A stretch of DNA of 64,000 nt from Micropterix aruncella (Eukaryota > Arthropoda > Insecta > Lepidoptera > Micropterigidae). The position numbers were made by a program, and so were the translations under genes. The stretch covers positions 15,404,442-15,468,441 of the forward strand of contig OX155963.1 in the NCBI GenBank assembly GCA_944548615.1, in the 5' to 3' direction. The number at the start of each line of letters is the position of its first letter. The stretch's first letter is position 1. Positions 33,941 to 45,110 of this stretch are shown piece after piece. Below the pieces are notes generated by a model. It did no database searches and was not told the origin of the DNA. It saw only the letters and a program-made list of their open reading frames with translations.

Positions 33941-35307
33941 AGTTCATTTAAATTCGTATAAAGTGTACAGATCGAATATCACAGAAACGCTTTATCGCAA
34001 TCGCCATTGATGCGCTTTTTACAAGGACACTAAAAAACGAACAAATAATAGAAATCCAGTGCTAAAAATGTGAACCGAGAGAGCTACGCGGGTTGGCATG
34101 TAAAAAAATCCAACATTTCATATAAAATAGAAGTACGAGATTTCGTCGGGGGCAATACGAAAATTATATCCAAGATGGCGAACGAATCAAACTGAAACGT
34201 CAGATTGAGATCACAACATTGCGAACGTCCTTCGGAGGTGTATAAAATAGCGGCGAAACAAGGGAAAAACATTGATGAGAATGCAGTAACGGCTTGAAAA
34301 TTGCAGTACGATAGCGAAGCGGTTGAGGTTTCTAAAGAGACATTCTTCTTGGTGATGGCAGATTTCTAGAAAAGCGACACGCATCGAAGAAATTGACATT
34401 AGTTATAAGTGCATAATGTGAATGCAGCTGTAAATACGGGAAGTATAGCCGAGAGTCATTGTCGACAAAGATGTACTAAAAATATGTAAGTTTATTTTGC
34501 CGAAGCTGGCGTTATTTAATTATTTGGGCTGAAGCTAGCAACCAATATTGTCATTGTTGTATATTTTTTGGGGTTATAAATATTCGAGTTTTGTGGGTTT
34601 GTTGGAAATTATTAGAAATGATAAGTAGTAGTAACGTAAATGCGTGATTTCTACATATTTGCACGTTAACTAAAAATGAGGCATTTAACATCGATTGGTA
34701 TGAATAGTCGTTGATAGTTCTACGAGGTAAACCTCTAGTCAGACTATTATTTAATTTGGAAGAGAGTTAGCCTTTGCTAACTCCGTTGATTCAGACACCA
34801 GCCATTATATAATGTGCTTTGAATTTGGAAACTAGTTAAGGAAACATTCGAATTATACTGAATGTTAGAATAAAATTAAAGATAAGGAAAATTGTAGATT
34901 ATATTAAGGTTTTTTTGTTTTGACTGATCGATGGGGTTTCAAAGATAACGGGGAGGGAATAGTATTAATAGAAATAATAGAACGAAAACCATATGGACAT
35001 TCAGTGGACTGAATGGTAACCAGGTCGTAGTTTATATCGGGCATTAGCGACTGCGGTCATTTAAATTCATTATATCACAGGAACGCCATCGACTAGTTAA
35101 CAGTGTGTTAGTTTATAAGTAATTTTGTTGTTGTATGTAAACATTACGATTCATGTTTCAATATAAATTGACATTGAAAACATTAAATAAATAAAGCACC
35201 AGAATCCAATTATCGAATTTTGGTGCATCGTACTAAACACATGCCATTCGTATTAATATTATTATTTACTAACAATCGATCGAAAATATTATGGTATCCA
35301 ATTATAA

Positions 35308-35318
35308 TGGCGCCCAAC
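35308..35318 (+). promoter_or_regulatory. Primer binding site, tRNA-Lys type
   Basis: TGGCGCCCAAC is complementary to the 3' end expected for insect tRNA-Lys including CCA. It is followed by tggtggggcc. Similar strings recur at 35352, 42388 and 42518, but only this one has the full tggcgcccaac. Confidence 0.7.
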
Positions 35319-35784
35319 TGGTGGGGCCTAAGCAAAAATCTAGCTTACAAATGCCGTCCCAACGTGTGGGGCCTTGATAGATTCTAAATAAAATAAATAG
35401 TAAATTATTTTCGATCGATCGTAATTTGGGCATTTAATAAATAAAAAATATAGAAACATGAATCGTGTGATATAACTGTATATTTAGCATTGCGAATTGT
35501 TGATATATTGTATATGTGTGTTGTTTCTGGAAATCTGCCTATATACATAATTTAACGTTTATTGTACATAATGTACACATATTGACTGCAATCGTCGTAA
35601 TTGAATCGGTGATTAAAATAGTACCTCGGGAATAAAAATAGTTTAAAATAAAAATAAACAAATTTGATTGGTAATTGATTTAATTAAGAATTTGGCTGAA
35701 ATTAAAATAAATTAAAATAATTGTAATCAGGACGCCGCGGATAATAACCTTTGGCACGATAGCAATCGTCAACCTTTTGCTTTG

Positions 35785-36015
35785 AATAAAATATAATAAA
35801 TTAAATTCGTTTAATTAAAAATAAAATAAATTGAATTAGTTTTGAATCAAAATAAAATAAATTAATTAAATTCGTTTAATCAATAATAAAATAAAATAAA
35901 ATAAATTCGTTTAAATAAAAATAAAATAAATTAAATTTATTTTGAATCAAAATAAAAATAAATAAAATAAATTAATTAAATTATTTTAAATTAGAATAAA
36001 ATAAATTAAATACGA
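35785..36015. repeat. A/T-rich tandem repeats before the gag start
   Basis: Imperfect units built on aataaaataaattaaattcgtttaatt recur four or five times. No coding capacity. Confidence 0.75.
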
Positions 36016-36047
36016 CAAATAAATTAAGAATAGACATAGATATCATA

Positions 36048-36119
36048 ATGTCTCAGACAGCTTCGTCATCGAAAAAACGAAGGCTGGAGAGAGATATATC
36101 TCGAATAAAATACGAATAG
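36048..36119 (+). pseudogene. gag: gag N-terminus, 23 codons
   Basis: An ATG at 36048 opens MSQTASSSKKRRLERDISR and stops at TAG 36117-36119. The position (about 730 bases after the primer site) and the polar, basic start fit a gag N-terminus. Everything between this point and the protease is deleted. Confidence 0.4.
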
Positions 36120-36127
36120 AGAACTCG

Positions 36128-36466
36128 ATGGCTGGGAGGGGGTCGTCGGTTCGCATTTTTAATAATACCCTAAATAGTAATGATATGGATCATAGACCTT
36201 ATATTTATGTAAGGTTAAATAATTTTAAATTAAAAGCATTAGTAGATACAGGATCTTCTGTTAATATAATAGGGAGAAAATATATAACATTATTTCAGGA
36301 TTGCGCGTTTGATAACAAATGCAATAATATACAATTGATGTCGGCGGATGGTACGATACAGAATATTATAGGAGAATTGGATATAGATATCAAATATGAG
36401 GACATTTGCCGACGTGTAGAATACATACTTAGTAAATACATACTTAAAATACTTACTTATATATAA
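36128..36466 (+). pseudogene. Retropepsin (aspartic protease) domain of the LTR element
   Basis: A 112-codon frame has KALVDTGSSVNIIGRKY, with the catalytic aspartate at residue 40 (codon 36245) in the DTGS box, followed by IQLMSADGTIQNIIGELDID, the usual flap-region order. In an intact element the protease cuts the polyprotein. Here the frame stops after about 110 residues and no polymerase follows. The methionine start is just what the deletion left. Confidence 0.75.
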
Positions 36467-39153
36467 AATCGGAAGGTAAAGCCATAGGGCGATGCCACAT
36501 AAAAGATATGGTAAAAATTAGTAAGGGGTGATTAAAGAACCTTACGGTTTTATCGGTTGAGTGATTAGTCATAGAAGCTAAATAAATTATTGGGAGTATT
36601 AAAAAAACTCACGGTTTTTGATGGTATGTTTTGTGGTTGTCATAGCATTATAATATTATTATATTGGCTGTCATTACAGTTATTATTATTTTATTGAGAG
36701 AATAACCAGCAGATTATTTTGAATATCAGAGTTATTGATTGTAGCGGGGTGTGTGTTCTTGTGTATGTATTGTATTATTATACCAACATAATAAATTATT
36801 TTAACACGATATATCAAACATTAGATTTCATCATTTTTCAAGTTATAAATTACATTACAGATAATATCATTATCCTGTTCCTTCTAGTAATAGATTATCA
36901 TCCTATCCATCATCCTATCACCATTCCTATCCTACCATTCTATCATACACTACCTATCCTATCACATTCCTTATTTCTATTCCATTACCAAAGTCTTAAT
37001 AGCAACAAATTATTAATGCCATACACAAAAGCAGTATACTATAAATCAGAAATATTTTAATTACAATACATATTAGCTTACACGTTAGTTGAGCAGTATA
37101 GTTTATTTTTTATCACATTAGAATCACACATTATTTTGCGTATATATATATAGCATACAGTTACATTATACTAAACATATTATCCATTTGATACGTATAT
37201 GTATGGAAGAATGCACCTCGTGAAATCGTTGAGTTGTAAAATATTGTTAATAAGCTGACAGTTTTTTTTCATTTGGGTATCTAGTGGAGTGGTATTGTTT
37301 TGCAAAATTGGGGAAGAGTTATGTCGAAGAGAGCGTTGTGTTGTTTGAATCTCTTCGTTTTAAGCAACAAGTATTCCTTTCCTATCCTATCCTATCTTAT
37401 CCTAAATCCTATCCTAATCACCTACAACTTGTTGTCCAATCATTCCTACCTAAAGCGAAGAAATACAAGCGAACACGTTTAGGAATCTCATTAGTGTAAT
37501 AAGTTTTTGTTGTTGAACTAAATGGCAAAGCAGTATCGGGGTACGATTTATTATATTGGAGAGAAGATTCCAAAGTATTATTAGTGAAGTCGATGGATTA
37601 TTGTTATTGATAAAGTTGGTTGATCGTTATATTATTGAGGCTGTATAGGGCCAGATTAAAATCATTATTATAATTATTATAAAATATATTTTTGGAATTG
37701 AGTTATAGTGCTATATAGAAAGCGACTATAAGATGAATGGAGAGTCATATTAATATTGGTATTTAGTATAGAATGTTTGGTGGTATTGTCGACGTCTCGC
37801 TATTTTAGAGCGGGATGAAGAAATTAGAATCGAAAAATAGCGCTAATTTTTAGAGCGACTATAATATTTATGGGAATTTTTATCTGAAGTGGGCGGTCTT
37901 CGGAGTTGGAGCCACTGCTCGGGTCCATGGTTTTGTTTTGTATTGGTAACTTGCGAGGGAGTATATATGGAGGTCTCGGCAAGGTTGAGGTCGCACCTCA
38001 ACGCGTGACCCTGATCAGGTCTACGCTTTTGGACGAGTTGACACCCAGAGTCGGATATGGTCTAGATTCGACAGGGAGGAGCTCAGATACCCAATGGGAT
38101 TATTATTATTACGGTGGCATTATGGTTACATGCACCAAGGGGGTTATTATGGGGTTGCGAAATTGGAATAGGCCGGATATTGATTTAGTTTATGTTATGA
38201 AGGAGATAAATAGTAGCGATCCAGGAGGGTGAGAGAAGAAGGACGATAAATACATTTGTTAATTAGTAAACCAACATAAGTTGTGATGAAGGAGGGGATT
38301 GATTTGGTATGAAAGATAGGATGAAAGGAACCAAGTGAAAGGAAGAAGTAAGTAAGGGGTGTAAGGATAAATTCAGTTTCCAAATTCTGAAATAACGAAT
38401 GAGAGTTAGAAACCATTTACAGTGTACGTTAAAATCACAAACAATAGACTAGTGGAGAACCTATTAACAATCGTCAGGTTATCTAACTTGAGATTGTGTC
38501 TAAGTAAATAGCAGAAGGACAAGCCCAGCGTGAAATAGCATACTATATTAAATAAAAACTTACTATGCGACTGGTTGGGACAATGTCACGATTTTTTTAA
38601 ATCTAGAACATTAAGGGACGACCAGAGCCTGTTCAAGTGCATTGTTCTGACTTAGGCATATTCAAACTATTTTTTTTGAAGAGTTAGACAGTTAAAATGT
38701 TCACCATCGAGGACTCGGGTTAAATCCTAATTGAGCGGAGTGGGTGAACGGAGAATAAATAGACGGAATCAATTTAAATTTTGCAACGGAGAGAAATATT
38801 ATAATTATTATATTTATGTATTGAGATTATTTATAGATTGGTCGATAGAACAGAATAAGTAGGTGGAGACATGGTCGAGGACTCGGGTTTATTTCCTAAT
38901 TGAGCGGACGCATGTTGAAGCGAAAGAGAGGAGGTGAAGTTGGAATATATTATATAAATTTTAAAATTTGCAACAGGAGTGTTTGGAATCTTCGTCATTA
39001 TTGTTATTATAGGCATCATATTATTGAGGTGAGATATAGAGGAAAAAGTTAGAAATTATATTAAAAATTATTATCATTAAAAGATCTGGGTTAGGAGATT
39101 GGTAGTATATAGAAACAAGATAGAAATTATAGACTTGAAGAGGGAAGACAAGC
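36467..39153. other. Interior of the LTR element, mostly non-coding
   Basis: No polymerase or integrase motif in any frame. Features seen: tatccta-type short repeats at 36895-36965 and 37378-37425, a 108-codon plus frame at 37906-38232 with no known motif, and a pair of 90-100 bp repeats starting gaggactcgggtt at 38706 and 38876. Confidence 0.6.
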
Positions 39154-39410
39154 CACAAAACATATCGTAAGGGTACGTGAATTAAACGTAAAATATTATA
39201 ATTAACATATAGCACAAAACATATCGTAAGGGTACGTGAATTAAACGTAAACTTATTTTCATTGACATTATAGTACAAAACATATCGTAAGGGTACGTGA
39301 ATTAAAAGTAAAATATTATCATAACATTATAGTACAAAACATATCGTAAAGGTACGTGAATTAAACATAAACTATTATCATTGACATTATAGTACAAACA
39401 TATCGTAGGA
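39154..39410. repeat. Five tandem units of about 58-62 bp
   Basis: Units starting acaaaacatatcgta are at about 39155, 39213, 39275, 39333 and 39393. Four carry ggtacgtgaatta, and the last is cut short. It lies about 140 bases before the purine tract. Confidence 0.9.
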
Positions 39411-39535
39411 GTTACATAGTTATTTCTATAAAATTATTAACATTAATATTATATTACAAACATCATGAATAAGCGATTGGAGATTGAACAGATAACAAGA
39501 AAGATATGTGATATGATTGCTTGAGGGCAAGCAGA

Positions 39536-39552
39536 GATTTTGGGAGGGGGTA
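39536..39552 (+). promoter_or_regulatory. Polypurine tract before the right LTR
   Basis: gagattttgggaggggg ends at 39550 and is followed by ta and then the LTR start ttgtaatg. This is the position from which second-strand synthesis is primed in LTR retrotransposons. Confidence 0.75.
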
Positions 39553-41923
39553 TTGTAATGATCTGAAAATCATCACATGATCGCTTAGCAGCTCTAAGCT
39601 AACCGAAAATAGATTAATCAAATTTTAAAATTAAATTGTACTTGAAAAAGATCATAGTGACATCTAGCGATTTAATTAGGAACTAAAAACTGACAGATGA
39701 AAGAAGGGCCGTTGCTAAACTATAGAGCGCAGTGCCAGAGTCACATAAATAAAAGGGTTTGAGTAGTTTTTGAGAGTTAAGGACATTATTAGGGGTTTAA
39801 ATATAGACAATCAGGAATATTTGGCAAGAAATTAGCATATTTTGAGATTTTTACGAAAAATCGACGTAAATATCAATAATTGACAAATAGACAATAGAAG
39901 CATGTTTATGGTCTTAAAAAAGTCGACCGATTGGTTTTTCAAAGAAATATAAAAAGGGGTTCATTAAATAGTAGGAATTATGGGAGAATTAATAGCAATA
40001 TTGATAAAGTCATTTGAAGAACATTTAATTTATTATTAAGAGAAATTGGAAAACATAATCGACATCGATGGAAGAAAGCCGAATCGATGATGTCCAAAGA
40101 ATTTTTCACCAAATAATTGCCAGTCAAAATAAAATTTAATAGTTAAAATGAGGAAATTTAGAAACACGTAATTAAAATAGAGGAATTACTAGATAAAAAT
40201 ACTATCAATAAATAAAATTGAAATAAAATAGTTATATTATTTCGCTTTCAAATGTGAAAGCGGAAACGACGCGCAAGAAAGGCGGCAAGGTTAAGTCAAA
40301 GTATGATGATTTCCCGCCGAATATGAAACATCAATTTCTCATAATACGTAAAATAAATACTTAAAATCATTTGTAGAATTAGAAGCACGAATTATCGTTA
40401 AGAAATTCGTTTGTTAGCAATGTGGCAGAGCGTTATTTAACGAAAAAAATAGATAAATCAGATCGTTTTATGATTGATTAGTCAATAGTTGTGGGTTAAA
40501 TTATCAAAAAAAGGTCACATCGATAAGGGTGTTATAAAAGGGATGGACGTGTTGCTTCCGGCATCCATTAAGAAATTTTAGTTGCACGCTCTAAAGCTGC
40601 GAAAGTTTGGGAAAGAAAAGTATATTTTGGTGCTCAGATGTAAGAATAAACAGTTTAAAATAAGGGCACTGAGATGCTGTGAAGCATTTTAGTGCCCAGT
40701 TCATTTAAATTCGTATAAAGTGTACAGATCGAATATCACAGAAACGCTTTATCGCAATCGCCATTGATGCGCTTTTTACAAGGACACTAAAAAACGAACA
40801 AATAATAGAAATCCAGTGCTAAAAATGTGAACCGAGAGAGCTACGCGGGTTGGCATGTAAAAAAATCCAACATTTCATATAAAATAGAAGTACGAGATTT
40901 CGTCGGGGGCAATACGAAAATTATATCCAAGATGGCGAACGAATCAAACTGAAACGTCAGATTGAGATCACAACATTGCGAACGTCCTTCGGAGGTGTAT
41001 AAAATAGCGGCGAAACAAGGGAAAAACATTGATGAGAATGCAGTAACGGCTTGAAAATTGCAGTACGATAGCGAAGCGGTTGAGGTTTCTAAAGAGACAT
41101 TCTTCTTGGTGATGGCAGATTTCTAGAAAAGCGACACGCATCGAAGAAATTGACATTAGTTATAAGTGCATAATGTGAATGCAGCTGTAAATACGGGAAG
41201 TATAGCCGAGAGTCATTGTCGACAAAGATGTACTAAAAATATGTAAGTTTATTTTGCCGAAGCTGGCGTTATTTAATTATTTGGGCTGAAGCTAGCAACC
41301 AATATTGTCATTGTTGTATATTTTTTGGGGTTATAAATATTCGAGTTTTGTGGGTTTGTTGGAAATTATTAGAAATGATAAGTAGTAGTAACGTAAATGC
41401 GTGATTTCTACATATTTGCACGTTAACTAAAAATGAGGCATTTAACATCGATTGGTATGAATAGTCGTTGATAGTTCTACGAGGTAAACCTCTAGTCAGA
41501 CTATTATTTAATTTGGAAGAGAGTTAGCCTTTGCTAACTCCGTTGATTCAGACACCAGCCATTATATAATGTGCTTTGAATTTGGAAACTAGTTAAGGAA
41601 ACATTCGAATTATACTGAATGTTAGAATAAAATTAAAGATAAGGAAAATTGTAGATTATATTAAGGTTTTTTTGTTTTGACTGATCGATGGGGTTTCAAA
41701 GATAACGGGGAGGGAATAGTATTAATAGAAATAATAGAACGAAAACCATATGGACATTCAGTGGACTGAATGGTAACCAGGTCGTAGTTTATATCGGGCA
41801 TTAGCGACTGCGGTCATTTAAATTCATTATATCACAGGAACGCCATCGACTAGTTAACAGTGTGTTAGTTTATAAGTAATTTTGTTGTTGTATGTAAACA
41901 TTACGATTCATGTTTCAATATAA
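39553..41923 (+). repeat. Right long terminal repeat (identical part)
   Basis: It matches the left copy base for base where compared, up to tgtttcaatataa, and diverges from 41924. Confidence 0.85.
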
Positions 41924-42640
41924 TTTGACATTGAACATATTTAAGTAAATAAGGGATTAGAATCTAATTGTCGAATTTCACGGCGGAGATTTAAACTCAT
42001 GCATTATCAATATTAATATTATTTTATTAACAATCGACTGAACGCAGCCATTGTTGTCATCGACAAATAATCGATCGAAAATAACTCAAAGAATAAATTG
42101 TAAATATTTTGTGGTGAATTAGGCGCTCATTATTATAAATATAATTCACAATAATAGTACTTAAACTAAAATAGAAGAATTTATAATTTTAATTGTTAAT
42201 ATATGCATTTTGGTTTAATATATGGATTATTAATTGGAGAAGATTTGTTTCATTGAGGAAGTAAATACAAAGAGGGAAATTATTAGGCAAGGTATTGGAA
42301 GCCTATCCCTCTTGAAGGTAATATTATCACTGTCGTTGTATGGTGGTAACATATTGAAATAGATATAGTAAAATCTTCTCTGACATATGCCGTCCCAATG
42401 TGGTGGGCCAATAGACATTGAAAGCATCGTAACATAACATATCGAGAAATAGATTATAAAATCATAACTCACAGATAGAAATAAAGATAAAGAAGTAGTA
42501 AAAATCAACGCTACAAATGGCGTCCCAACTAGTGGGGCTGTTTGAAGATTGATTCATAAAATAGACATAAAGAAATAGTAGTAGTATATTATAATAGGTA
42601 AGTAAAAATTTAGCTTACAGTGTTTGCTCGCACCTGTACA
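41924..42640. repeat. Diverged sequence homologous to the region after the left LTR
   Basis: From 41924 the sequence still aligns with 35167-35460 but only at roughly 70-75 percent by eye and with insertions (shared: tagaatc.aatt.tcgaattt, attaatattatt, aatcgatcgaaaata, aaaaat.tagcttaca). Two primer-site-like strings, at 42388 and 42518, lie inside. This could be a remnant of an older related element. Confidence 0.55.
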
Positions 42641-42870
42641 ACGGGAAAAACAAAATGGGTCCGTTCATTTTTACATTAATGGAAAATGCACCTACTCGCC
42701 GCCCCTTTGTGTGAAAGGGATACCCGCGGTGAAAATGCATTTGTAATTACCACTGTAATTTATACGATCCATTACTGCTGCCTCTTGCTCTTGCGCGAGT
42801 GCTAGGATTCATCGGAGGAGGTGAACATTGCTAGGAAATTATTTCATTGTAGATTGTTTAATCTGTTTTA

Positions 42871-43284
42871 TACAGGATGGGTTTTTTATTCACATCCTTT
42901 AATTGGGTGAATCAATACGACGAACAAAACAAATTTTTATACTATTTTTTGAAAAAACTGAAAAACATACCTATATATATATATTTTTAATTTCAATGTT
43001 TTTTAATTAGTATAAATAGTTATAAGCACGATGTACTATCTAGGGGTAGGTAAAATATCGCTAATATGGTTTAATAGCGATATTTGCCCTACCGCTAGGT
43101 GCAGCGCGTTCAACGCTTCTTAAACTTATATTTAATAGATTTAATTTACAAATTTAACAAGACTTTTTTATTTTTTTAAAAATAGAAAAATCTAGTTTTA
43201 AAAATATGTATATCAAGAGCTGTTTATTTCGTCGCACTGATCCCCCCACTACAAGGATGTCACTAATTAAAAACTCTCCGTGTA
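42871..43284. mobile_element. Family D MITE-like element
   Basis: The left end is tacaggatgggttttttattcacatcc. The right end in reverse complement is tacacggagagtttttaattagtgacatcc. The centre is ggtaggtaaaatatcgctaat...atagcgatatttgccctacc, an inverted pair at about 43044-43102. No ORF. Confidence 0.7.
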
Positions 43285-43349
43285 TATTTATAACGCGTTT
43301 GATATTGCCATTGATTATAAAGCGCATTATAATCAATGGAATTAGATTG

Positions 43350-44602
43350 CTTTTAATGCTGATAACCTAGTAGTTATTGTCCGGGGCTTCTGCCAAAACA
43401 CGATCTGACACATGATGCAAAAAGCGTTAACAATCGTTAGCAATTGGTGCAGAGAGAACGAATTATCGGTCAACGCCGATAAGACCGTCCTCGTGCCATT
43501 TATTAACAAACGTCAACTAGGTGGACTGAAAATACTAATCCTAAACCACAGGCAGATTCCTTTCTCCAAGGAAGTGAAGTATCTGGGAGTCACGCTCGAC
43601 CAGAGACTCACCTGGAACAGCCACCTAGACAAAACAATTAAAAAAGCTACAAGTGCTTTGGGTATAAGCAGAAGACTGGCAGGGAAAAACTGGGGTCTTA
43701 ACCCAAAGATCTCCAACTGGCTATACATGGCATTGTGAGGCCGATAATCTTGTACGCCTCGGTGGTATGGCGCAACAAAACCAACCAGAAAACTGTGATT
43801 ACCAAACTAAACAGCGGGCCTGTACATGCTGGCGAAAGCCAGCATGTACAGCCCCGACTTATCTGCCCGAGAGAAGGTAAACTGGATCTCAAAAGCACTA
43901 AGATCTGTTCTTGACTCTGTCAGTGAAACTCCAACCCTCAACATGGTATCAAACACCATGCTTCCACTCCTAAAATTTGGAAAACTTTTTACAGTGGAAC
44001 TGCCGCCCAGAGACGACTGGCTAAAAAGTTAACTGCACTGGTAGGCCGGAAGCCTTAAATGGTATACTGATGGCTCCAAATCGGGACTTGACGTAGGTTG
44101 CGGTATATATGGAGAGCGACCAAACTTTGAAAGAAGGGTAAACTTGGGGAAATACGCCTCCATATTCCAAGCGGAGGTATACGCCTTTATTGAATGTGCG
44201 GATATCAACCTCCATAAGAACTACGCCAACCACCGGATCTACATATATCCACTCGGATAGCAAGGCAGCTCTTATGGCACTTGCCTCGAATACCATTAAT
44301 TCAAAGCTAGTGCAAAACTGCATATCACTACTGAATTCCCTGGGCGAAAAGAACAGGGTAATTCTAAGTTGGGATCCCGGCCATGCAGGAATCGAGGGAA
44401 ATGAAAAAGCCGATAAACTTGCTAAGACGGGAACAAAGGCAACGTTATACGGCCCTGAACCTTGCTGTGGCGTACCAAAAAGCCTTGCAAACCTAATGCT
44501 CGAACAAATATTTTTAGAACAATCCGTCAACCACTGGAACAACACTCCAGGGTTGAATCAATCCAAAGCCCTAATTAAGGCTTACGACCTTAAGACGGCA
44601 TA
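43350..44602 (+). mobile_element. RNase H-carrying LINE, copy 3, truncated at both ends
   Basis: It starts at the decayed catalytic box (NADN instead of YADD) and covers the rest of the reverse transcriptase, the RNase H domain (YTDGSKSG, then SDSKAALMAL, GHAGIEGNEKADKLA) and the linker, ending abruptly at LKTA before the Cys/His region. It has no A-rich tail, so the 3' end was lost by deletion or rearrangement. Compared with copy 1 it has a deletion near 43735 and 43815, and extra bases near 44240. Confidence 0.85.
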
Positions 44603-44603
44603 A
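43412..44603 (+). pseudogene. Reverse transcriptase and RNase H of copy 3, in pieces
   Basis: Three frames cover it: 43412-43738 (thumb region with VKYLGVTLDQRLTW), 43826-44032 (SAREKVNWISKAL), and 44190-44603 (RNase H from SDSKAALM onward). Copy 3 keeps the TGG codon that became a stop in copy 1 at 3563 (here within aaatggtatactgat). Confidence 0.8.
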
Positions 44604-44869
44604 CAAGATTTCACAAATTAATAGTGGACAAAAAAAAATCTGGTCAAAATAATCGGTTGTGTCACCCCACGACTTTTCCGGCAAGCAGATAAATCCCCCC
44701 ACCCCTCCCCCCTGATAGTGGTTGATTATGACAGCAAATCTAGTACATTTATAGTATTTTTGTATTATTTCCGTGATATTATAATAGCTATTTTCCAATA
44801 TGGTTCGTTTCTCGGCTAGCCTTGGGCGGCTCGACGTTATTATTTGATTAAAATTATCACTTGTATAAA

Positions 44870-45110
44870 ATATATTGCAACCAAAATTTCACAACGTGAT
44901 TTCGGAACAAGGCGTACCGAATTGATTAGAGATTGAAGTATGACTAGCGCGCCCTCTGGTGGAAAAAGAACAACAATCTTTTTAACTTTTGCCATTGTCG
45001 AATGACGCCTGCATGCTAAATTTCAGCTAAATCGAAAGAAGCGTTTGGGCGCTATCGTGGATGACTTACACACAAACACTTACACACAAACACAGGCAGA
45101 CTTCAGTCTG
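44870..45110 (+). repeat. Family E interspersed repeat with (CA)-rich tail
   Basis: It shares aaatttcacaacgtgatttc, agagattgaagtatgactag, aatgacgcctgcatgc and aaatttcagctaaatcg with the other copies, and ends in acacacaaacacttacacac. Confidence 0.65.

Larger units (their letters stand above)
32796..35166 (+). repeat. Left long terminal repeat (identical part)
   Basis: It begins ttgtaatgatctgaaaatca and is identical by eye to the right copy until 35167, where the two diverge sharply. The functional LTR may extend to about 35306, just before the primer binding site. It contains two 62-codon minus-strand frames that are repeated identically in the right copy and have no known motif. Confidence 0.85.
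32796..41923 (+). mobile_element. Non-autonomous LTR retrotransposon with 2.37-kb terminal repeats
   Basis: Two direct copies of about 2,371 bp (32796-35166 and 39553-41923) keep a constant offset of 6,757 bases and look identical wherever I compared them. Just inside the left copy is a tRNA-Lys-type primer binding site and just outside the right copy a purine tract. The 4.2-kb interior has a gag start and a retropepsin domain but no reverse transcriptase, RNase H or integrase, so it must borrow enzymes. The layout is that of a large non-autonomous derivative (LARD-like). The protease looks Gypsy-like, but I cannot name the clade. Confidence 0.8.

Noticed and set aside
34084..34399. Two 62-codon minus-strand frames in the left LTR, repeated identically at 40841-41156
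   Set aside because: Their repetition comes from the LTR duplication and not from coding constraint. There is no known motif, and they lie antisense to the element.
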